Shown here: positions 55,385-64,000 of the stretch, in pieces
How positions within the stretch are numbered: position 1 is the stretch's first letter
How the letters are laid out: each line of letters begins with the position of its first letter
From: UBA1402 sp964575345
GTDB lineage: Bacteria > Bacteroidota > Bacteroidia > Bacteroidales > UBA1402
DNA: 64,000 bases
Direction: 5' to 3'
NCBI GenBank assembly: GCA_964575345.1
Contig: CAZNQD010000005.1
Span: 1 to 64,000 of the forward strand
The notes under the pieces: generated by a model
Database searches by the model: none
What the model was told of the DNA's origin: nothing
The model's input: only the letters and a program-made list of their open reading frames with translations
Translations under genes and position numbers: made by a program

Positions 55385-57745
55385 TTACAAAACTTCCTTA
55401 ATAAAATGGACACAGGCATCATCAAAAATGAAAGGGAAATAATGATAGTCTTCGACTACATCAACCCTTCCTCCAACAGGGTTTCCGTCGTTATCCAGTT
55501 CCTGTACACTCAGCTTGCCTTCGGCATCGCTCACATCCATTTTGGTGGTGATGGTCACCACCTTGCCCCCCTCCAAAGGCTCATCGTAACTCTGTAAGGT
55601 TGGCAGTCCCCCTTCGGTGTTTTCTTCCCAGCCTATATAAGGATAATTCGAAATCACCGCTGTACTCATCGGAATAAAATACTTCAAAAGATAATATTGC
55701 AGGGAATCGGCGTTGGTCACTGTACATTTGCCAAAATATCCTGCATCGTCTGTCGTGGTGCTTCCGCTGACAATGCCTGGCAGCCGGGCTTCTTGTACGG
55801 CTTGCTTGATGGCAGCCGTGGAAGGAACAAACATCAGACAGCTTTCTACCACCGGCAACACCGATTGTGAATCAAAATCAAGCAAGCCGGCTAACTCCAG
55901 CAACTGCACAAAACCATGATAAATGGTTGCAGAGTTGTTTCTGTTTCCTATCATCATGGGCACAAATTTGGAATAGATGGCGTTTTCCATAGAACCCTCA
56001 AACAAATAAGGAAGCACATCGTTTTGATAGGTATAACTCTTGCCGTTGGTCCAGCCATCCCTGAAGCTCAACTCCTGCAGATCACAAAAGATCTGGTCTT
56101 CGGTAAGGGCAGGATTATAGAGCAATTCTGAAAACTTAATACTGTTGGTGATTTTGCCGTCTTTCATATACCAATAGAGATACATTCCCGGCGACAAGGT
56201 TCGAAAAACATGATTGCCCGTTCCTGCATCCGTCAACAGATCCTGATAGGAGCCTGTAATGGCATCCTGGCTGAGTACATGAGCGTAAACATAATTTTGT
56301 TGGGAAGAGTTGGAGAGTATATTAGCTCCTCTGTACAAGACTTCATCCACCTGAGTAATACCGTCCTGATTCATAAGCTCGTTCGAGGGATAAAGCATGA
56401 AATAACTGGTAGCATCAGAACATAGCGTAAGAACCAGGTCGGCGGTATTGAGCATTTTCAGAAAATAGCTGTATTTCTTGTATTGAAAAGCCGGGCCTGT
56501 CACCGAACCGAACATAGCAGGAGGCGTGAGTTCACTGCAGCCGTAAAAAGATCCGTTCACACATATTTTGCGATTGGCCTGGGGAATCTGGTCAACATCA
56601 AACTTAATAATAGTACCGTAACTGTTTTCGATCAGGCCTTTGGTGATTTCCTCGGGGAAAACTACCGAAGCAGAATAAACACTGTTGTACAATAAATACT
56701 CGATAGATTCCCTGCTCACCTCGTTAAGAGAATCGTAACCGCCCACTTCCCAATACTCTCTGAAAAAACTTCTGAAAGCGGTATTATTGGGAGCAAACAC
56801 ACTGTATGAAGCAAAAGAGAGATCCGAAACCTGTTTGTAATCTGTCACCGGCCACTCACAGGCAATATTGGGCAAAGGAGAGGAGTGGTAGTGCTGGTAG
56901 AGATCAGTCCCGTTCCCATATTCCAGCGTCAGGTTCTGGTCCAGCTGATAATACTCATATTTATCGTACAATTCCAGGAAGTCGGAATATTCCTCGTTGG
57001 AGGCAAGTTCAGTATAAATGGTCTCCAGGGGTTTAAGCACCTTGTCTACCAGATAAACATAGCCGTTGTCGGCCAGGACTGAATAATCCGTTACGGCAGC
57101 GTTTGAAACCGTAAAACCGGAGTTGTCGCTCCAGATGGTGTTAGGGAAAAAGTATTCGTAGTTGTATTTGGCATCGATTTGTTTGGTTTGAAACATCCGG
57201 TACGAAAATACCGGCAAAAAACGCTCCATGTGATATACACTGACTTCAGCACCGGCTGTGTCTGTTTCGAGGCTTAAACCGTCCTGACTTTTGGTTCTGT
57301 GTTTATAATACAAGCCGGCATTTTTAAGCTTTTCTTCTTTAGAAGCACCATCGCCTTCGTTGGGCCTGAAATTAATGAGTTTCTCCTTGTCGAAGGCGTA
57401 GTACAGAATATGAAAACCAATGAGCTTTTTCAATTCGGGCAGGGGTAATTCATCGATACTTTTCCCCTCGTAATGCTCCTCGAGGTATGCATAAAATGCG
57501 CTGTCGGCAGGAGCCATCACCGTGAGAATACTTTTGCCGTTCACTATCGACTTGAAACCGGCCCGCTCGATTCCTTTTAGAAAAACCGAATAATCTCCCC
57601 GTTCCTGCAGCACTTCGTATATACTCCCTTTGAGCCAGTCGGGTTCCTGGTAATAGATATCCATTTTGTCCTGGCAGGCATAGTTGCTCAACAGTAAAAG
57701 CAATACGAGCGGGAACAACTTCCGTACACGGAGATTGAATTTCAT
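55385..57745 (-). CDS. Four-repeat fasciclin surface lipoprotein A
   Basis: 786 residues; lipobox SNYAC in the signal region. About four FAS1-like units: about 40-250 (FKSIVNGKSILTVMAPADSA and DNGYVYLVDKVLKPL), about 255-440 (SYSVFAPNNTAFRSFFREYW), about 445-600 (TSYFMLYPSNELMNQ, degenerate) and about 600-730 (ESCLMFVPSTAAIKQAV). First gene of the polysaccharide locus, in front of susC, an unusual place for a binding lipoprotein. Adhesion or glycan binding is inferred from the fold. ATG at 57745 is chosen; an in-frame ATG at 57775 is also possible. Confidence 0.8.
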   Translation of the reverse strand: MKFNLRVRKLFPLVLLLLLSNYACQDKMDIYYQEPDWLKGSIYEVLQERGDYSVFLKGIERAGFKSIVNGKSILTVMAPADSAFYAYLEEHYEGKSIDELPLPELKKLIGFHILYYAFDKEKLINFRPNEGDGASKEEKLKNAGLYYKHRTKSQDGLSLETDTAGAEVSVYHMERFLPVFSYRMFQTKQIDAKYNYEYFFPNTIWSDNSGFTVSNAAVTDYSVLADNGYVYLVDKVLKPLETIYTELASNEEYSDFLELYDKYEYYQLDQNLTLEYGNGTDLYQHYHSSPLPNIACEWPVTDYKQVSDLSFASYSVFAPNNTAFRSFFREYWEVGGYDSLNEVSRESIEYLLYNSVYSASVVFPEEITKGLIENSYGTIIKFDVDQIPQANRKICVNGSFYGCSELTPPAMFGSVTGPAFQYKKYSYFLKMLNTADLVLTLCSDATSYFMLYPSNELMNQDGITQVDEVLYRGANILSNSSQQNYVYAHVLSQDAITGSYQDLLTDAGTGNHVFRTLSPGMYLYWYMKDGKITNSIKFSELLYNPALTEDQIFCDLQELSFRDGWTNGKSYTYQNDVLPYLFEGSMENAIYSKFVPMMIGNRNNSATIYHGFVQLLELAGLLDFDSQSVLPVVESCLMFVPSTAAIKQAVQEARLPGIVSGSTTTDDAGYFGKCTVTNADSLQYYLLKYFIPMSTAVISNYPYIGWEENTEGGLPTLQSYDEPLEGGKVVTITTKMDVSDAEGKLSVQELDNDGNPVGGRVDVVEDYHYFPFIFDDACVHFIKEVL

Positions 57746-57798
57746 AGTATAGGTATTACGATTATAAAAGGTCATACGAAAAAATGTACAAAACAGCA

Positions 57799-57806
57799 CA
57801 AATATA
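57799..57806 (-). promoter_or_regulatory. Candidate -7 box of the fasciclin/SusCD locus
   Basis: TATATTTG on the minus strand, 53 nt before the ATG. No -33 TTG at 18-22 nt: that stretch is occupied by the terminator stem of porZ. Confidence 0.4.
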
Positions 57807-57832
57807 TAAAAAAAGCCACAAATCCGTGGCTT
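57807..57832 (-). terminator. Intrinsic terminator after porZ
   Basis: On the minus strand AAGCCAC, 6-nt loop, GTGGCTT, then a run of seven Ts. Separates the housekeeping porZ unit from the polysaccharide locus. Confidence 0.8.
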
Positions 57833-57872
57833 AAAATACTAACTAGCTTTAATACGACTTAACGCAATGTGC

Positions 57873-60281
57873 TTAATTGATTATTACAATTTTACACACA
57901 ACCCCCTTTTCGCCCTGATTATTAGCGGCAAACACAAGATAAACCCCGCTTGACACCCTTTGCCCCCGGGCATTGTTGCCGTCCCAGCCAAACTGACCGC
58001 CAAGAGAAAAACCGGAGATAATTAAATTTCCACTTAAATCGGTAATCCGTACCTGGGAATTTTCCGTCAGGCCTTTCACTGTAATTTTACCTCTGTAGCC
58101 GGGATGCACCGGATTGGGGAAAGCATATACTTCGCTGTAATCGGAGGCGGCAGGCAAGGCATCGCTGCGGTATGACACCAGTCCTCCGGCCGTACCCACA
58201 AAGACCTCTCCGCTTTGGGGATGAATGGCAACAGACCAGACTTCGTCCGAAGGCAGGGGGCTGTTTTCCTTGGTAAAATGATGTATGGTTTCCGTACCGT
58301 CGGCCGACAAAAGATAAAGGCCGTCGTTACGGGTCCCCATCCATTTGCGGTTAGCCCCGTCAACGGCTATGCAATAGACCCTGCTGTTGCCCAGCAGGTA
58401 ATCGGCTTCGTTGGTGCCGTCGTCGCGGGGAATCTTAATCCGGTAAAACACCGGGCTTTCATCAAAAACACTCTGATACGACACCAACATCAGCGGGCCT
58501 ATATTGGTTCCAATCCAGAGTCTGTTGCTTAGGTCCTCTGTAATGCAATGCACCGTAAATACATTCAGGTTAATCCCATCCTGATCTGTAAAGGACGAAA
58601 TCCAACGGGTCCGGTCGTCGGAAGTATCTTCGAGACTGCCCATGTAATCGAGCACAAAAATACCGTAGACCTCCCTTTCGGCATTGATCCAGACCATGTT
58701 GTTGCTGGTGAAAAGAATCTTGTTCAGCGAGGGTGAAGGCTTTAAATTGGCATAGCCGGGCGAAAACCATTCTCCGCTTTCTCTCATTAAGATATGTAAG
58801 CCTCCGGAACCGGAAGCCTGGTAACCGGGATAAGCCGAATTGAGCACCCAGAGATTGCCCCCGGCATCGTAAACAGCTCCGTCCACGCGGATATAACGAT
58901 AAGGCAATCCGTCCCAGGCGGGCAAAAAGGGGCTGTTAGCGTACGAATGCAAACTATCGAGTTCTGCTCCTTTGAATTCGTAAAGGCCTTCGCCCCACGA
59001 TGTGGCAAAAAAATGTCCTTCATCGGCGGGATCTATCGCTACATTCAAAATATCGCGGAAGGGATAGCCCGTCTTACGTTCAATACTGTCGCGGTTGATC
59101 AGTGAAACCCAATTGTTGTCGCGAAAACGCATGACATCCCCGGTAAATTTGTAACGATCGCCCCAGCGCCCTCCGCTGGCAACATACAGGTCGTTGTTGC
59201 GGAAATACATATTCCAGGCCGTGTCCACACCCGGCCCGTTGGGCAGGATTTTACTGTTACTTACAATATAGGCCCCGGCCCCGGGGTAATAAAGCCATTC
59301 CAGCAGGCCCTCACTGCCAGCTGTGGTATAAATCCTATTAAGCTTTTCGTCCAGGGCAATGCCATACATTTGCTTCAGCCGGGCCTGCATCTGTGCATCG
59401 TATTCATACAGAGAATATTCGCCCGATACATCGCTGTCGTGGAGAGTCAACAGGCTGTTGTCTGCTGCAAAAACCAAAGGCAGCCCCGTGGTCAGAGCCA
59501 GTAAATTGTCGCCCTGTGCTGATATTTCCACCACAGCGGTACTTAAATAAAATGCTTTCCAGTCTCCGTCGTAGCGATAAATGCCCTCTCCGGCGACCAA
59601 TGCATAAAGCGAATCTTTGCGCGAAACAAGTTGTACGGGGATTTTGCCCGATATAAAATCCTCTGCTGTCCAGTTTTTGCTGTCCGACAGGTTGTCGCCG
59701 GCATTTCCCCTGTAAAGGCCCTGTTCGGTGAGCATATAATAATCATCGCCAAGTCGCGCAAAATCGAGCACTGCCGTATAATTTACCGTAGCACTGCGCA
59801 GGTTGTATGTCTCCAGGATTTCCTGCTTTTGTACATCGATTATCAGTGCGCCGACTCCGGTACACAAATAGGCATACCTGCCGTCCGTGCGAAGCCGGTG
59901 GATGCTTTTGTCGGCAGGCAGGCTTTTTTCTTTGTAATCCGGAAGATTCATTACCCTTTCGTCGTTCAGTATGTCCATATTGCCGTCGGTGTATACCACC
60001 AGCAGACAATCGCTGAAATCGTTTTGGGCTATAAATTGCACCTGGCCTCCGCTGAGTCCGCTCAAAACGGAATATTCTTCGATGAAACGATCCGTGGGTG
60101 AGTACGAAAACAAATGCTTGTTGGCCACCACATATACTTTGTCCGAGGTACAGGCCACCTGAGTGGCATTCCGGTATGAAAAATGGTTGCGCCATTCCCC
60201 AACGGGTGGCTGGGCCGCAACTTTGAAGCACAGCAGGCCGGCAAGTCCGGACAATAGCAATAAACAGAGCCATTTTTTCAT
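57873..60281 (-). CDS. porZ: T9SS attachment-complex protein PorZ
   Basis: 802 residues: signal peptide, two seven-bladed beta-propellers of the two-component-regulator type (GEWRNHFSYRNATQVACTS; RLWIGTNIGPLMLV; RKWMGTRNDGLYLLSADGTE) and a C-terminal T9SS-type domain (YAFPNPVHPGYRGKITVKG, QVRITDLSGNLI, GQRVSSGVYLVFAANN) that stays uncleaved in PorZ. With PorU, PorV and PorQ it forms the surface complex that anchors T9SS cargo to A-type LPS. ATG at 60281 gives the signal peptide; an in-frame TTG at 60299 is rejected. Likely the last gene of nadA-rdgB-porZ. Confidence 0.93.
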   Translation of the reverse strand: MKKWLCLLLLSGLAGLLCFKVAAQPPVGEWRNHFSYRNATQVACTSDKVYVVANKHLFSYSPTDRFIEEYSVLSGLSGGQVQFIAQNDFSDCLLVVYTDGNMDILNDERVMNLPDYKEKSLPADKSIHRLRTDGRYAYLCTGVGALIIDVQKQEILETYNLRSATVNYTAVLDFARLGDDYYMLTEQGLYRGNAGDNLSDSKNWTAEDFISGKIPVQLVSRKDSLYALVAGEGIYRYDGDWKAFYLSTAVVEISAQGDNLLALTTGLPLVFAADNSLLTLHDSDVSGEYSLYEYDAQMQARLKQMYGIALDEKLNRIYTTAGSEGLLEWLYYPGAGAYIVSNSKILPNGPGVDTAWNMYFRNNDLYVASGGRWGDRYKFTGDVMRFRDNNWVSLINRDSIERKTGYPFRDILNVAIDPADEGHFFATSWGEGLYEFKGAELDSLHSYANSPFLPAWDGLPYRYIRVDGAVYDAGGNLWVLNSAYPGYQASGSGGLHILMRESGEWFSPGYANLKPSPSLNKILFTSNNMVWINAEREVYGIFVLDYMGSLEDTSDDRTRWISSFTDQDGINLNVFTVHCITEDLSNRLWIGTNIGPLMLVSYQSVFDESPVFYRIKIPRDDGTNEADYLLGNSRVYCIAVDGANRKWMGTRNDGLYLLSADGTETIHHFTKENSPLPSDEVWSVAIHPQSGEVFVGTAGGLVSYRSDALPAASDYSEVYAFPNPVHPGYRGKITVKGLTENSQVRITDLSGNLIISGFSLGGQFGWDGNNARGQRVSSGVYLVFAANNQGEKGVVCKIVIIN

Positions 60282-60335
60282 CACAAGCAATAACCGCAAA
60301 CAAGGGCCAAATATTGTGCAGGCCCGGGTTTTATC

Positions 60336-60923
60336 CTATTTATTTTTGTAGGTTTCCAAAAAACGTGCCATTTTTCGCACGGCCTCTGCCCGATGGCTGA
60401 TCCGGTTTTTTTGTTCGGGCTCCAGTTGGGCAAAACTCAGCCGGTAACCCTCGGGGCGAAAAAGAGGATCGTAACCAAAGCCCTTGCTGCCTGCTTTTTG
60501 CCTTAAAATTTCACCTTTGACTTCACCTTCGAAAAGATATTCCCGTCCGTCGAGCAACAAAGCTACCACTGTTCTGAAACGCGCTTTGCGGTTTTCTTTG
60601 GCTACCAATTCCAACAGCAACTTATCCATGTTATCATCAAAATTGCAGGCGGGGCCGGCGTAACGGGCCGAATAGACTCCCGGGGCCCCGTTCAGGGCTT
60701 CCACTTCGAGGCCGGTGTCGTCGGCAAAGCAATCCAGGCCGTATTTTTCACGGACAAAACGGGCCTTTTGCAAAGCATTGCCCTGCAGGCTGTCCTGAGT
60801 TTCGGGAATATCTTCGCTGCAATTCAAGTCATCCAGATCAATCAACTCGACGGAATTTCCCAGAATATCAGCCACTTCCTGCTTCTTGTGCTTGTTATGG
60901 CTGGCAAATACTATTTTCAACAT
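60336..60923 (-). CDS. rdgB: XTP/dITP diphosphatase (RdgB/HAM1)
   Basis: 195 residues. Hydrolyses XTP, ITP and dITP to monophosphates, cleaning the nucleotide pool. Motifs ASHNKHKKQEV, FADDTGLEVEALNGAPGVYS, GKG-type FGYDPLFRPEGY and ISHRAEAVRKM are diagnostic. Starts 8 bp after the nadA stop. Confidence 0.97.
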   Translation of the reverse strand: MLKIVFASHNKHKKQEVADILGNSVELIDLDDLNCSEDIPETQDSLQGNALQKARFVREKYGLDCFADDTGLEVEALNGAPGVYSARYAGPACNFDDNMDKLLLELVAKENRKARFRTVVALLLDGREYLFEGEVKGEILRQKAGSKGFGYDPLFRPEGYRLSFAQLEPEQKNRISHRAEAVRKMARFLETYKNK

Positions 60924-60931
60924 AAAGATAT

Positions 60932-61873
60932 TTATTTGATGCCTGCCGAAATGTCAAGCATTCTTTGAATAGACTTGAGGGCTTGCCGACGCAAATGCTC
61001 TTCCACCAACACCTCCGGTTGTTCGTCCCGGAGGCAGCGATAAAGCTTTTCCAGGTTATGCATTCGCATAAAGGCGCATTCGTTGCAAGCACAAGAGGCA
61101 TCGTCCGGAGGTGCAGGTATGAATAATTTTCCGGGACATTTCCGGGTCATTTCAAACAACACGCCCGGTTCGGTGGCCACAATAAATTCCCCTGCTCCGT
61201 CTTTTTGTACATAGGCTATCAGGGCCGAGGTGGAGCCGACAAAATCGGAGACGCTCAGCAAGGCTTGTTTGCATTCGGGGTGTGCAATAATTTCAGCCTT
61301 AGGATGTAGCTTTTTGAGCTCCAGTATTTTTTGCAGCGAAAATTGTTCATGCACATGGCAGGCTCCGTCCCAGATAAGCATATCGCGCCCGCTCAAACTT
61401 TTGATATAATTCCCCAGGTTACGGTCGGGCCCGAAAATGATCTTTTCGTCTTTTGGCAGGCTGTTTATGATTTGCAGGGCGTTGCTCGAAGTTACCACAA
61501 TGTCGGTCAGGGCTTTGACAGCCGCCGAGGTATTGACATAACTGATAACCGTATGATCGGGATGAGCTTTGACAAAAGCTTCAAATTCATCGGCAGGACA
61601 ACTGTCAGCCAGGGAACAACCTGCCTCTGCATCGGGAATCAGGACTTTTTTGTCGGGCGATATTATTTTGGCTGTCTCAGCCATGAAATGCACCCCGCAA
61701 AGCACAATGATGTCGGCGTCTGTTTTGGCTGCCTGTTGTGCCAGAGCTAAACTGTCTCCTACAAAATCAGCCGTTTCCTGAACCTCGTTTACCTGGTAGT
61801 AATGCGCCATGATTATCGCATTCTTTTCAGATCTAAGTCGCTGTATTTCTGATTTTAATACTTCTTTGTCCAT
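60932..61873 (-). CDS. nadA: Quinolinate synthase A
   Basis: 313 residues. Condenses iminoaspartate with dihydroxyacetone phosphate to quinolinate for NAD synthesis, using a [4Fe-4S] cluster. Likely ligands: Cys86 (AGCSLAD), Cys172 (WDGACHVHE) and Cys266 in CACNECAFM. AHYYQVNEVQE and FVGSTSALIAYV are typical. First gene of the nadA-rdgB-porZ unit; nadB and nadC are not in the window. Confidence 0.96.
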   Translation of the reverse strand: MDKEVLKSEIQRLRSEKNAIIMAHYYQVNEVQETADFVGDSLALAQQAAKTDADIIVLCGVHFMAETAKIISPDKKVLIPDAEAGCSLADSCPADEFEAFVKAHPDHTVISYVNTSAAVKALTDIVVTSSNALQIINSLPKDEKIIFGPDRNLGNYIKSLSGRDMLIWDGACHVHEQFSLQKILELKKLHPKAEIIAHPECKQALLSVSDFVGSTSALIAYVQKDGAGEFIVATEPGVLFEMTRKCPGKLFIPAPPDDASCACNECAFMRMHNLEKLYRCLRDEQPEVLVEEHLRRQALKSIQRMLDISAGIK

Positions 61874-61893
61874 AATCGGCCTTTTTACAGCTG

Positions 61894-61901
61894 CAAAAAT
61901 A
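61894..61901 (-). promoter_or_regulatory. Candidate -7 box of nadA
   Basis: TATTTTTG on the minus strand, 20 nt before the ATG. Only 13 bp from the divergent korA box. Confidence 0.4.
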
Positions 61902-61914
61902 TAAAATTAAAGCG

Positions 61915-61922
61915 TACATTTG
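61915..61922 (+). promoter_or_regulatory. Candidate -7 box of korAB
   Basis: TACATTTG 23 nt before the korA ATG; no -33 TTG in the A/T-rich spacer. Confidence 0.4.
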
Positions 61923-61945
61923 TCGTGTTTTTTTCAGTATTACTT

Positions 61946-63781
61946 ATGATTGTAACGGTTAAAGAATTGGACAGGGCTGTCATACGCTTCTCGGGCGATT
62001 CAGGAGACGGCATGCAACTTACCGGAACCTTGTTCTCTACCCTGTCTGCCATTTTTGGAAACGAAATTTCCACCTTCCCCGATTACCCGGCCGAAATACG
62101 GGCTCCCCAGGGCACACTAAGCGGAGTGTCGGGTTATCAGGTACACATAGGGAACAAAGTGTATACTCCGGGCGACAAGGCCGATGTGCTGGTCGCCATG
62201 AATCCGGCAGCCTTAAAAGTCAATATAAAGAACATCAAAAAAGACACTGTCGTTTTGATTGATGTGGATGCTTTCGACGAAAACGGCTTAAAAAAAGCTT
62301 TATACAAAACGCTGGATCCCATCGAAGAACTTAAACTGGGATCTGTTCAGATAGTTTCTGTTCCAATTTCCACCTTAGTGAAAGAAAGTTTGGCCGACAG
62401 TGGTATGGGCAACAAAGATATTTTACGCAGCAAAAACATGTTTGCTTTGGGACTTATCTGCTGGCTCTTCAATAAACCCATCGAAGAAGCCATGCATTTG
62501 CTCAATCGGAAATTCGGCAAGAAGCCGACCATTTTGGAAGCCAACATCAAAGTCCTCACCGATGGCTTCAACTATGGACACAACATACATGCTTCCGTGT
62601 CCACCTACAATATTCAGCCCACCGATATGCCCAAAGGCATTTACACCGACGTCAAAGGCAACGAAGCGACGGCCTGGGGGCTGATTGCCGCTGCCCAACA
62701 GACCGGGCTGCAACTGTTTTTGGGCAGCTACCCCATTACTCCGGCTTCGGAAATCCTCCAGGAACTGGCTGCCCGCAAAGATTTGGGTGTCGTCACCGTA
62801 CAGGCCGAAGACGAAATAGCCGGAATCTGTACTGCCATTGGTGCCTCTTTTGCCGGTAACCTGGCGGCCACTTCAACTTCCGGCCCCGGTCTGGCTTTAA
62901 AAGCAGAAGGCATCAACCTGGCTGTCATGGCTGAATTACCCCTGGTCATTATTGACGTGCAACGCGGAGGACCCTCCACCGGGCTACCGACCAAAACCGA
63001 ACAATCCGACTTACTGCAAGCCCTTTACGGCCGCAACGGGGAATCACCCCTGGTGGTACTGGCTGCAAGCACCCCTTCCAACTGCTTTGATTTTGCTTAT
63101 ATGGCCTCCAAACTGGCTCTGGAGCACATGACTCCGGTTATTTTGCTGACAGACGGTTTTCTGGCCAACGGGTCCTCGGCCTGGAGATTGCCCGATCTCA
63201 GCCAATTCCCGGCCATCCACCCGCCTTTTGTTCACAAGGAAATGCAGGGGAAATGGGCTCCTTATTTGCGTAACGAGCAAGGTTCCCGTTATTGGGCTGT
63301 TCCGGGGATGGAGGGTTTTGCACACCGCATAGGCGGCCTGGAAAAAGATTCCCGTACCGGAGCCATCTCTACCGATCCCGCCAATCACCAGCTGATGACA
63401 GATTTACGTCAGCAAAAAATTGATACTATTGCCAAAGTAATTCCTCCTTTGCAACTGAGCGGAAACAGCAATGCCGAATTGCTGGTGGTCGGTTGGGGAG
63501 GCACATACGGCCATTTGTATTCGGCCTTGCAACAATTCAACGAGCAGGGCGGGCAGGCAGCGCTGGCTCATTTCAATTACATCAATCCCCTGCCGGCCAA
63601 CACCGAAGAAGTATTGAACAGGTTCAAAAAGATAGTGGTCTGCGAACTCAACTCCGGGCAGTTTGCTTCTCACCTGCGCTCCAAACTGAAACTCAATGCT
63701 GAGATACTTCAATACAACAAGGTGCAGGGGCAACCCTTCACCGTCGAAGAACTCATCCAACATTTTACAGCCATACTATAA
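61946..63781 (+). CDS. korA: 2-oxoglutarate:ferredoxin oxidoreductase, alpha subunit (gamma-alpha fusion)
   Basis: 611 residues. Oxidative decarboxylation of 2-oxoglutarate to succinyl-CoA with ferredoxin, or the reverse reductive step. N-terminal gamma domain (about 1-195; AVIRFSGDSGDGMQLTGTLF, FPDYPAEIRAPQGTLSGVSG) fused to the alpha domain (about 210-611; LGSYPITPASEILQELA, EDEIAGICTAIGASFAG, TSTSGPGLALKAEG, DVQRGGPSTGLPTKTEQSDL). Matches KorA rather than pyruvate enzymes. ATG at 61946 chosen; GTG at 61925 is possible. Confidence 0.95.
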   Translation: MIVTVKELDRAVIRFSGDSGDGMQLTGTLFSTLSAIFGNEISTFPDYPAEIRAPQGTLSGVSGYQVHIGNKVYTPGDKADVLVAMNPAALKVNIKNIKKDTVVLIDVDAFDENGLKKALYKTLDPIEELKLGSVQIVSVPISTLVKESLADSGMGNKDILRSKNMFALGLICWLFNKPIEEAMHLLNRKFGKKPTILEANIKVLTDGFNYGHNIHASVSTYNIQPTDMPKGIYTDVKGNEATAWGLIAAAQQTGLQLFLGSYPITPASEILQELAARKDLGVVTVQAEDEIAGICTAIGASFAGNLAATSTSGPGLALKAEGINLAVMAELPLVIIDVQRGGPSTGLPTKTEQSDLLQALYGRNGESPLVVLAASTPSNCFDFAYMASKLALEHMTPVILLTDGFLANGSSAWRLPDLSQFPAIHPPFVHKEMQGKWAPYLRNEQGSRYWAVPGMEGFAHRIGGLEKDSRTGAISTDPANHQLMTDLRQQKIDTIAKVIPPLQLSGNSNAELLVVGWGGTYGHLYSALQQFNEQGGQAALAHFNYINPLPANTEEVLNRFKKIVVCELNSGQFASHLRSKLKLNAEILQYNKVQGQPFTVEELIQHFTAIL

Positions 63782-63791
63782 CAAGAACATC

Positions 63792-64000
63792 ATGCAAGCG
63801 TCCTATACAATCAACGATTTCAAAAGCGACCAATACGTGAGATGGTGCCCGGGCTGCGGCGATCACGCGATTCTGAACTCCATTCAGAAAGCTATGGCGG
63901 AAATCGGCATTTCTCCCGACAATACCGCCGTTATTTCGGGTATCGGCTGTTCTTCACGGCTTCCTTATTACCTCAACACCTACGGTTTTCATACCATACA
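63792..64000 (+). CDS. korB: 2-oxoglutarate:ferredoxin oxidoreductase, beta subunit (cut by right edge)
   Basis: First 69 residues of the thiamine-diphosphate subunit, 10 bp after korA. RWCPGCGDHAILNSIQKA holds the CxxCG motif of the cluster-binding start, and ISGIGCSSRLPYYLNTYGFH the start of the thiamine diphosphate site. The rest lies beyond the window. Confidence 0.95.
   Translation, partial: MQASYTINDFKSDQYVRWCPGCGDHAILNSIQKAMAEIGISPDNTAVISGIGCSSRLPYYLNTYGFHTI

Overview
The window comes from a member of the Bacteroidota, most likely an anaerobic or micro-oxic polysaccharide-degrading Bacteroidales. The grounds are a type IX secretion (T9SS) core operon (porP-K-L-M-N) with porZ, two SusC/SusD pairs with fasciclin-type lipoproteins, a secreted protein with a T9SS C-terminal sorting domain, the synteny dut - TPR protein - DUF4292 lipoprotein - EnvC-like protein, TAnnTTTG promoter boxes, and starts without Shine-Dalgarno sequences. 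Rubredoxin, 2-oxoglutarate:ferredoxin oxidoreductase (korAB) and a split cobalamin-dependent methionine synthase fit an anaerobic lifestyle. Genus cannot be decided from the sequence alone.

Layout. 1-0.7 kb: exported Fe superoxide dismutase (cut by the left edge) and rubredoxin, one leftward operon. 0.9-4.3 kb: DUF5020 outer-membrane protein and a GH95 alpha-L-fucosidase/galactosidase. 4.3-10.4 kb: leftward operon metF - separate MetH activation protein - metH core - lolD - Cthe_2159-like carbohydrate-binding lipoprotein. 10.5-14.7 kb: leftward tcdA, CPA2 antiporter and lamin-tail lipoprotein. 14.7-16.4 kb: asd and a convergent FKBP lipoprotein. 16.5-20.8 kb: dut/TPR/DUF4292/EnvC operon. 20.9-27.5 kb: M20 deacylase, acyl-CoA ligase, prfB with its programmed frameshift, a degenerate methyltransferase-like protein, a steroid-reductase-fold membrane protein, a PduO-type adenosyltransferase and DUF2795. 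27.6-33.7 kb: T9SS core operon. 33.9-35.8 kb: GDP-mannose pyrophosphorylase and lptB.

35.9-57.8 kb is the accessory heart of the window, a pectin-type polysaccharide utilisation locus (PUL). A rightward PL11 rhamnogalacturonan lyase runs into a 100-N assembly gap and faces a PL1 pectate lyase on the other side. Then, all leftward and tightly packed, come (in transcription order) a four-repeat fasciclin lipoprotein, SusC1, SusD1, two tandem 596-residue fasciclin lipoproteins, SusC2, SusD2, and a 956-residue beta-helix protein with a T9SS sorting domain. No regulator of this locus lies in the window. 57.9-64 kb: porZ, rdgB and nadA (leftward), then korA and the start of korB (rightward).

How it fits together: pectic polymers would be bound and cut at the surface by T9SS-exported and lipoprotein components (beta-helix protein, PL1, PL11, fasciclin lipoproteins), taken up through SusCD, and trimmed by enzymes such as GH95. 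The T9SS genes and PorZ supply the export and LPS-anchoring machinery. No stretch longer than 300 bases lacks a gene; no tRNA, rRNA, CRISPR array or insertion sequence was recognised.
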